Assembly (NCBI RefSeq): GCF_022026395.1
Contig: NZ_CP041767.1
Coordinates: 360,001 to 424,000 of the forward strand
DNA: 64,000 bases
Source of the DNA: Brevibacillus brevis
Lineage (GTDB): Bacteria; Bacillota; Bacilli; Brevibacillales; Brevibacillaceae
Direction: 5' to 3'
Of the stretch, positions 59,582 to 64,000 are shown one piece after another. Under the pieces are notes generated by a model. That model searched no databases. It was not told where the DNA came from and saw nothing but the letters and a program-made list of their open reading frames with translations. The position numbers and the translations under genes were made by a program. How positions within the stretch are numbered: the first letter of the stretch is position 1; each line of letters begins with the position of its first letter.

Positions 59582-60652
59582 ATGGGTACGTCGAGTGAAG
59601 TGCTTTCCCTGATGCAGTCCATTTTTGCCAACGTCAGCGATGCGATCCTGGTGATTGATCAGGAGGGACGAATCGTAAAGGCCAATGCTGCGTTTGAGCA
59701 GATGACGGGCTGGACAGAAGAAGAGCTGATTCGAGATAAACATATTTGCGAGCTGTGTCTCGGAATGGCAACGTGTATGGAAGAAACGAGCTGCACGGAT
59801 TGCTTTTTTAAGCGCGTGCAAATGCCTTCATTCGAAATGAGGCTCCGAACGAAATCGGGTGTGGATTACCCTGTCGCTGCCAGCTCTGCGAGACTAGAGG
59901 ATGAATCGCAGGGGAAGCTGGTCATGATTTTGCGTGATATGTCTGCGCAACAGCGAGTGGAAAAAGAGCGCTATCAGTATAAGCTGACGAATTTTGCGAT
60001 CCAGGCACAAGAAGAAGAAAGAAAGCGCATCGCCCGAGAGCTGCATGATGGCGTAGGGCAGGCGCTTTATAGTATTTTAGTGGGACTAAACGTAGTCAGA
60101 CAACGAGAATTGAGCGAGCCAGTTATGCAGCATGTCACGGAACTGGTGAATATGACTTCGAAGGCGATGGAGGAAGTGAAGCGCATGGCGCTGGAGCTGC
60201 GTCCGTCTGCACTGGATGATCTCGGTTTACTGCCTGCATTACGTTCGTTGATGAAACGGGTAGAAAAGACGTTTCATATCCAGGTGGAGCTGCATGTTCA
60301 GGGGGAGAAACGCAGATACTCCGCTGCGATGGAAACAGCGTTATACCGGATTGTACAGGAAGCCATGACCAATACGGCAAAATACGCAAAGGCGAGCCAT
60401 CTGGGAATCATGTTCGAGAATCGGGAGAAGGAAATTGTCGTCACGATTGTGGATGACGGCGTAGGGTTTGAAGTAGAGAAAACATTGAACATCGGCAAAG
60501 GTCTCGGTGTGTTTGGCATGAAGGAGCGTGCCCAGTTGCTTGGTGGTACCGTTGATATTCGCTCCGCACCCGAGGAAGGAACGACGGTGATCGTCCGAAT
60601 TCCGGTGCCGAAGGAGGGGGTAGAGGATGAGCATTCGCGTCTTGATCGCTGA
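59582..60652 (+). CDS. Cytoplasmic NreB/DegS-type histidine kinase with five-cysteine PAS domain
   Basis: 356 residues with no membrane segment. A PAS domain (about 10-125) begins FANVSDAILVIDQEGRIVKANAAFEQMTGWT and contains the insertion C56-x2-C59-x5-C65-x5-C71-x2-C74, a likely Fe-S or metal site. A HisKA_3 dimerisation domain follows with the phospho-acceptor in RIARELHDGVGQ, then HATPase_c with N box EAMTNTAKYAKA and G box GLGVFGMKER. The arrangement resembles NreB, an oxygen sensor with a [4Fe-4S] cluster, but the Cys spacing differs. ATG 59582 follows AAAGGAGG. It overlaps the response-regulator gene by 26 bases. Confidence 0.88.
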   Translation: MGTSSEVLSLMQSIFANVSDAILVIDQEGRIVKANAAFEQMTGWTEEELIRDKHICELCLGMATCMEETSCTDCFFKRVQMPSFEMRLRTKSGVDYPVAASSARLEDESQGKLVMILRDMSAQQRVEKERYQYKLTNFAIQAQEEERKRIARELHDGVGQALYSILVGLNVVRQRELSEPVMQHVTELVNMTSKAMEEVKRMALELRPSALDDLGLLPALRSLMKRVEKTFHIQVELHVQGEKRRYSAAMETALYRIVQEAMTNTAKYAKASHLGIMFENREKEIVVTIVDDGVGFEVEKTLNIGKGLGVFGMKERAQLLGGTVDIRSAPEEGTTVIVRIPVPKEGVEDEHSRLDR

Positions 60653-61283
60653 TGATCATGCAATTGTACGCTCTGGGCTGGGGATGCTGATCAACGCCCA
60701 GGAGGACATGGAAGTCGTCGGTTATGCAGCTGACGGAAAAGAGGCATGTGAAAAAGCATGGGAAGTCCGTCCCAACGTCGTTCTGATGGATTTGAGCATG
60801 CCGCCTGGGGAAAACGGCTTGACGGCAACAGCCAGACTGAAGGAAACGGCACCAGACATTCAGGTGCTTGTACTTACGATGCATGATGACGAGGAATACT
60901 TGTTTCGGGTACTGCAAGCCGGTGCTGCCGGCTATATTTTAAAAAGCGCCCCAGACCTCGATTTGATCACGGCGATTCGCTCGGTCAATCAGGGCATGGC
61001 CTATTTGTATCCATCTGCGACGAAATCGCTGATCGAGGAATTCCTGCAAATGGTCAAGAACGGTGAGGAGCAGGCCAAGTACGACATCCTGACAGATCGG
61101 GAAAAAGAAGTGCTGGTCTTGATCGCAAAGGGCTTCAGCAATAAGGAAATTGCGGAGCAGCTCACTGTTTCCGTCAAGACTGTAGAATCGCATAAAGCGC
61201 ATATTATGGAAAAGCTCCACCTGCGCACGCGGCCTGATTTGGTGCGGTATGCGATTAAGAAGGGCTGGCTGGATTTTGAGTAG
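60627..61283 (+). CDS. NarL/FixJ (NreC-like) response regulator
   Basis: 218 residues. Receiver domain 1-120: acidic pocket DDH near residue 10, phospho-accepting Asp in VVLMDLSMPP, conserved Thr in VLTMHDDEEY and Lys in GYILKSA. The C-terminal LuxR-type HTH is LTDREKEVLVLIAKGFSNKEIAEQLTVSVKTVESHKAHIMEKL. It is translationally coupled to the kinase. NreC/NarL proteins bind short inverted repeats, and GGG-N4-CCC sites before this operon and the oxidase genes at 63.3 kb are good candidate targets. Confidence 0.95.
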   Translation: MSIRVLIADDHAIVRSGLGMLINAQEDMEVVGYAADGKEACEKAWEVRPNVVLMDLSMPPGENGLTATARLKETAPDIQVLVLTMHDDEEYLFRVLQAGAAGYILKSAPDLDLITAIRSVNQGMAYLYPSATKSLIEEFLQMVKNGEEQAKYDILTDREKEVLVLIAKGFSNKEIAEQLTVSVKTVESHKAHIMEKLHLRTRPDLVRYAIKKGWLDFE

Positions 61284-61834
61284 ATATGGATTTGGTTTGT
61301 ATTTTGTCGATTGGATTTTATCAAAATCGCTGATGGAAAATTAGGCGTGAAAAACCTGAATAACGATGATTCCTGTTCATCCGTCTGCTATTATTCCGAT
61401 TGATATTGCCAACATAGCTGATCACAAATATCAACAATGGCTGTTGAAACCGTAATGTTTCTGTTGTTACAACCGGGGAAGTTGCAACTGCGGTTGAAGA
61501 GCAAAAATCAAGTGAATAATCGGTGAAAGCAAATAAGACTCGCTAGCTGCGAGTCTTATTTGCTTTCAGCCGTAACAGAAAGTTTCCATTGTGGGGGAGT
61601 AGTTCGGTACTCTAGCACTAATCATAAAGACCCTATTTTACAAATTCACTAGATGAAAGTACACGTCAACGCAATGATATGTTATTATTTATGAAAAATG
61701 GGTAATAATTCCTTTTTATTCTAACATAAGTATCACATCTTCCTCACATTATGCGCTGAAATAGAACATTTAGAACCCTTTTTGCGTCATAACAAACAGA
61801 GCCAACTATCAAAAGAAGGGTAAGTGGTCATCAA
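61284..61834. other. Gene-free, AT-rich stretch with hairpins
   Basis: No gene is seen. Features are a weak stem CGATT...AATCG just after the response regulator (about 61309-61331), a foldback CAACC...AGTTGCAACT...GGTTG (61470-61496), and the long perfect hairpin listed at 61525. The segment from 61620 on is strongly AT-rich and should contain the promoter of the first exported-protein gene. Confidence 0.5.
61525..61567. repeat. Perfect 19-bp inverted repeat
   Basis: GAAAGCAAATAAGACTCGC and its exact complement flank the loop TAGCT. No T-run follows on either strand, but the outer arms are A/T-rich; it could be a bidirectional terminator or an element of another kind. Confidence 0.75.
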
Positions 61835-62239
61835 ATGAAAAAAAAGGTATTTATTGGTGCTGCACTGGTCGTAATTGGTCTCGTGGCTGCGCTTGTAATA
61901 AATCAGAGCGGGGCTTTGTTTTCTACGATGAATTACAAAGGTGCATTAAGTCAAAACACTCCTAACTATCCAATAAACGAGCAGGGACAAACTTATGGAG
62001 AAGGACCTTACCCTGTGGGCACAACACAAGTACCAGATTTAATTAGTGCAACTGGTGAAAATGGTGTCAATGGATATGTAAAAGCCTCTGATTTGAATAC
62101 AAATGTTTCTTCACCTGAAGAAGCCTATGCTTACCAGAAATCGATGGAGGAGCTCGGTTATAAATCAATACCTTTGTATAAATCAGATGGCAAAACTGTC
62201 ATTGGAGAATTTAGACTGTATTCTTCAAGAAGGGATTAA
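61835..62239 (+). CDS. Exported or anchored protein with a YG-PDLI-GYV domain, 134 residues
   Basis: 134 residues: N-terminal hydrophobic helix (KVFIGAALVVIGLVAALVI, residues 4-22) acting as signal or anchor, then a polar region. From about residue 48 it carries blocks shared with the next protein: NEQGQTYG, VPDLISATGENGVNGYVKASDL and SIPLYKSDGKTVIGEFRLY. I recognise this domain from uncharacterised secreted proteins of Bacillales but know no function. AAGAAGGG upstream of ATG 61835 is a fair ribosome site. Local base composition is more AT-rich than the surrounding genes, suggesting acquisition. Confidence 0.75.
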   Translation: MKKKVFIGAALVVIGLVAALVINQSGALFSTMNYKGALSQNTPNYPINEQGQTYGEGPYPVGTTQVPDLISATGENGVNGYVKASDLNTNVSSPEEAYAYQKSMEELGYKSIPLYKSDGKTVIGEFRLYSSRRD

Positions 62240-62285
62240 TGTAACACAACATAAATCCAACTAAATATGGTGAGGAGAGCGAAAA

Positions 62286-63068
62286 GTGAAAAAGAGCAAT
62301 ATCTTATTAGGCTCAGCTTTGTCATTGTTTCTGATAACCACACCAGCATCCGCAGACACTTCTTCAGATCCGTATAATGTAACGGTAAAGGGAATTGACT
62401 ATTCGTTTACATCTGCAGTATGGGAGCGTTTTGGGACGGGTGGACGTGATGATTCAGTGGAAGCCGTTGTCTCTATCGATACCGCTCGGAGTGTACCTAT
62501 CGGTTATATGGGTGGACAAGCATTTCTGTATGATGATAATGGAACTTTGAAAACAGCAAGTAGTATGGAGTACAATGACTCCAAAGTTGCAGGTTGGATT
62601 GGATATTCCCCTCGTATAATAACTCCTGGAAGATACTATGCCCAAAGTAGAGCGGAGTTCTATAATGGGAATGGATATACCAAAGTGACTGGATATAAAT
62701 CTCCCAAACAAGAACTAATAGGGTCTTCTTTTGCAAAAGAAACTGAAACTTCACCAATTATAGAGGAATTGCTATCACGGGATGAATACGATGTAAACGA
62801 GAACGGCGAAACTTACGGTTCTGGATTGTCTGAAGAGTCAGTAGGCGAATTCCCAGATCTGATTTCTGCGGTCGGCACAAATGGGGAAGAAGGGTACGTA
62901 CGAGCAGAGGATTTAACCCCAAAAGTCAAGACAATTCAAGAAGCGCTTGAACAGAATCACGATAAGGGCAATGTTCAAATTATCCCCCTTTATGACGTGG
63001 ATGGAGAAACTCAAATTGGAGAATTTGAATTGATCTCCAATCATGAGGCAATCGAGGATAAAGAATAA
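62286..63068 (+). CDS. Secreted protein with the same C-terminal domain, 260 residues
   Basis: 260 residues with a signal peptide (KKSNILLGSALSLFLITTPASA, cleavage near residue 23). The first half has a beta-rich unknown domain (YNVTVKGIDYSFTSAVWERFGTGG, GYMGGQAFLYDDNGTLKTA). The C-terminal 80 residues repeat the domain of the preceding protein: NENGETYG, FPDLISAVGTNGEEGYVRAEDL and IPLYDVDGETQIGEFELIS. The start is GTG 62286 with GGAGAG upstream. It follows its paralogue by 46 bases, so the two are probably one operon acting at the cell surface. Confidence 0.78.
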   Translation: MKKSNILLGSALSLFLITTPASADTSSDPYNVTVKGIDYSFTSAVWERFGTGGRDDSVEAVVSIDTARSVPIGYMGGQAFLYDDNGTLKTASSMEYNDSKVAGWIGYSPRIITPGRYYAQSRAEFYNGNGYTKVTGYKSPKQELIGSSFAKETETSPIIEELLSRDEYDVNENGETYGSGLSEESVGEFPDLISAVGTNGEEGYVRAEDLTPKVKTIQEALEQNHDKGNVQIIPLYDVDGETQIGEFELISNHEAIEDKE

Positions 63069-63127
63069 GAGACTTGAAAATAAATAGGCCAGAGTGCTGA
63101 AACGCTCTTGCTACAACAAGTCCAAGG

Positions 63128-63156
63128 ACGACCCCCATACGGGGTCGTCTTTTTTT
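63128..63156 (+). terminator. Terminator after the exported-protein pair
   Basis: GACGACCCC / GGGGTCGTC stem with a loop of about four bases, followed by seven T residues. Confidence 0.9.
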
Positions 63157-63201
63157 GTGTCGAACCTGTGACCAAAAATGGTCATAAAACGGTCGAAATC
63201 A

Positions 63202-63233
63202 GGGGTTTCCCGGAACATTTTAGGGGATTTCCC
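63202..63233. promoter_or_regulatory. Two NreC/NarL-type sites upstream of the ba3 oxidase genes
   Basis: GGG-GTTT-CCC (63202-63211) and GGG-ATTT-CCC (63224-63233), centres 22 bp apart, two helical turns. Their centres lie about -66 and -44 from the start predicted by the promoter at 63238-63266. Confidence 0.6.
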
Positions 63234-63237
63234 CGAA

Positions 63238-63266
63238 TTACTTCCAAGGGGTTCCAGCGTTAGAAT
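63238..63266 (+). promoter_or_regulatory. Promoter of the ba3 oxidase operon
   Basis: TTACTT (63238-63243), 17-base spacer, TAGAAT (63261-63266). The weak -35 fits an activator-dependent promoter, with sites just upstream. Confidence 0.6.
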
Positions 63267-63322
63267 GAAGGCGTGAAAACTACACCGCGCCCATGAGGCA
63301 CGTAGGAAAGGAGATGAGCGCG

Positions 63323-63490
63323 ATGGAGACGCAAGTTGACAAGGCGGAGAAAGGCAAGAAATTAAAATCCAGCAAGCTGCAAACGGAACAGGAAGACTTG
63401 AAGGGAACGTTTGTCGCGGTTCTGATCGTCGGAGGTATCATTCTAGTCGGTTGGTTGGGTGTATTCGGGCTTTTTCTGGATAGGGCGTAA
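63323..63490 (+). CDS. ba3-type cytochrome c oxidase small subunit IIa
   Basis: 55 residues. Basic, Lys-rich N-terminus (DKAEKGKKLKSSK) and one C-terminal transmembrane helix (GTFVAVLIVGGIILVGWLGVFGLF), the pattern of CoxIIa (subunit 2A), which replaces a helix missing from subunit II in ba3 oxidases. ATG 63323 follows AAAGGAG at nine bases; the ATG at 63314 overlaps the site. It is 23 bases upstream of subunit II, in the order IIa-II-I usual for this enzyme. Confidence 0.85.
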   Translation: METQVDKAEKGKKLKSSKLQTEQEDLKGTFVAVLIVGGIILVGWLGVFGLFLDRA

Positions 63491-63513
63491 TAAGGAAGTA
63501 AAGGAGGGTACTT

Positions 63514-63981
63514 ATGCATTTGCATCGATATGAAAAAATCTGGTTGATGCTTGGCGCAGGCGGTTTGGCCTTATTTATTGTATTGTTGTGCGTCAATGCG
63601 TTTGCCATGGGGATGGCTCCGCCAAGTAATATGGAAATGATTGATCCGGAGAAGGTTACGGAGACGCCTCCTTTTGATAAACCAGGTTTGAAACAGGTGG
63701 GGGACAACGAATACGACGCTTATATGACAGCATTTGCGTTCGGCTTCTCTCCGACCAAGATGGAAATACCAGTTGGCGCAACGGTGAATTTCCACGTTAC
63801 GAGTCCAGACGTTATTCACGGATTCCAGATTCCAGAGACCAACATTAATTTCATGGTTCTGCCTGGACACATCAGTTCGGCGACACACACGTTTGACGAG
63901 CCAGGTGAGTATTTGATCCTTTGTAACGAATACTGTGGCGCAGGTCATCAGGTTATGGCGACCACGATTATTGTGAAATAA
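63514..63981 (+). CDS. ba3-type cytochrome c oxidase subunit II
   Basis: 155 residues. One N-terminal helix (WLMLGAGGLALFIVLLCVNAFAMG) and a cupredoxin domain with the dinuclear CuA site: the His in VIHGF, then CNEYCGAGHQVM with two Cys, the Glu carbonyl, His and Met. It receives electrons from cytochrome c outside the membrane and passes them to subunit I. RBS GGAGGG precedes ATG 63514. The short length is typical of ba3 (B-family) enzymes. A new gene starts 16 bases later. Confidence 0.94.
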   Translation: MHLHRYEKIWLMLGAGGLALFIVLLCVNAFAMGMAPPSNMEMIDPEKVTETPPFDKPGLKQVGDNEYDAYMTAFAFGFSPTKMEIPVGATVNFHVTSPDVIHGFQIPETNINFMVLPGHISSATHTFDEPGEYLILCNEYCGAGHQVMATTIIVK

Positions 63982-63996
63982 AGGTAGGTGAATCCT

Positions 63997-64000
63997 ATGG
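63997..64000 (+). CDS. Start of the next gene, expected oxidase subunit I
   Basis: ATG at 63997 preceded by AAAGGTAGGTG, cut off by the window end. By gene order it should be the haem-copper subunit I of the ba3 oxidase, but no coding sequence is visible to confirm this. Confidence 0.5.

Noticed and set aside
1-64000. CRISPR arrays, tRNA, rRNA, prophage or integrative element genes
   Set aside because: No regularly spaced repeats, no recognisable tRNA/rRNA sequence, and no integrase, recombinase or phage structural gene was seen.

Overview
The window looks like chromosome of a spore-forming, aerobic Gram-positive bacterium of the Bacillales, most likely Brevibacillus or a close relative (genus is my inference). 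Pointers are strong AGGAGG-type ribosome sites with many GTG and TTG starts, the sporulation genes ytaF and yunB, two cyclic-di-AMP riboswitches, a ba3-type oxidase cluster, and protein sequences of Paenibacillaceae character. I see no rRNA, tRNA, CRISPR array, prophage or complete insertion sequence; one short inverted-repeat element and a second copy of its left end are present.

Layout. 1-4.6 kb: end of a sensor kinase, a HesB-like protein, an exported PPIase-like protein, an N-acetylmuramoyl-alanine amidase and an unknown gene with a palindrome inside its promoter. 4.6-10.7 kb: a sigma-54-controlled operon (transporter, M20 amidohydrolase, N-succinylamino-acid racemase) with its enhancer-binding activator beside it. 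10.8-17.5 kb: LytTR regulator and CoA-transferase, MFS exporter and Lrp regulator, cytochrome bd oxidase. 17.6-20.2 kb: an MhqR/YodB-like quinone-stress group (pirin, DoxX, azoreductase, MarR) with three copies of one operator. 20.3-26.3 kb: pseudouridine catabolism, a VanZ protein, and copA-copZ behind two CsoR-type boxes. 26.5-32.8 kb: a six-gene operon of PHP phosphoesterase, TIM-barrel protein, SurE and a complete Fbp/AEP-type ABC importer.

32.9-46.8 kb is the most coherent part. Two c-di-AMP (ydaO) riboswitches precede the glycine-betaine importer opuA and the K+ pump operon kdp. OpuAA carries CBS domains. The KdpD-like protein is a tandem duplication of the KdpD sensor/USP half with no histidine kinase. 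Unknown genes sit at the ends of both operons, followed by an arginase-family protein whose only well-placed start codon is ATC. This reads as a c-di-AMP-centred turgor module in which the two-component kinase has been replaced by RNA control.

46.9-52 kb: a rod-shaped candidate RNA of about 210 nt, then a tandem duplication of promoter, leader, ECF sigma factor and DUF4179 anti-sigma factor. 52-59.4 kb: HXXEE protein with TetR, ytaF, a Ca2+-type P-ATPase, yunB, a copper-amine-oxidase-like stalk protein and a GNAT. 59.5-64 kb: an NreBC-like two-component system with a five-cysteine PAS domain, two AT-rich exported proteins sharing a C-terminal domain, and the start of a ba3 oxidase operon. The sensor gene and the oxidase operon share GGG-N4-CCC sites at about -44, suggesting that this system controls both.
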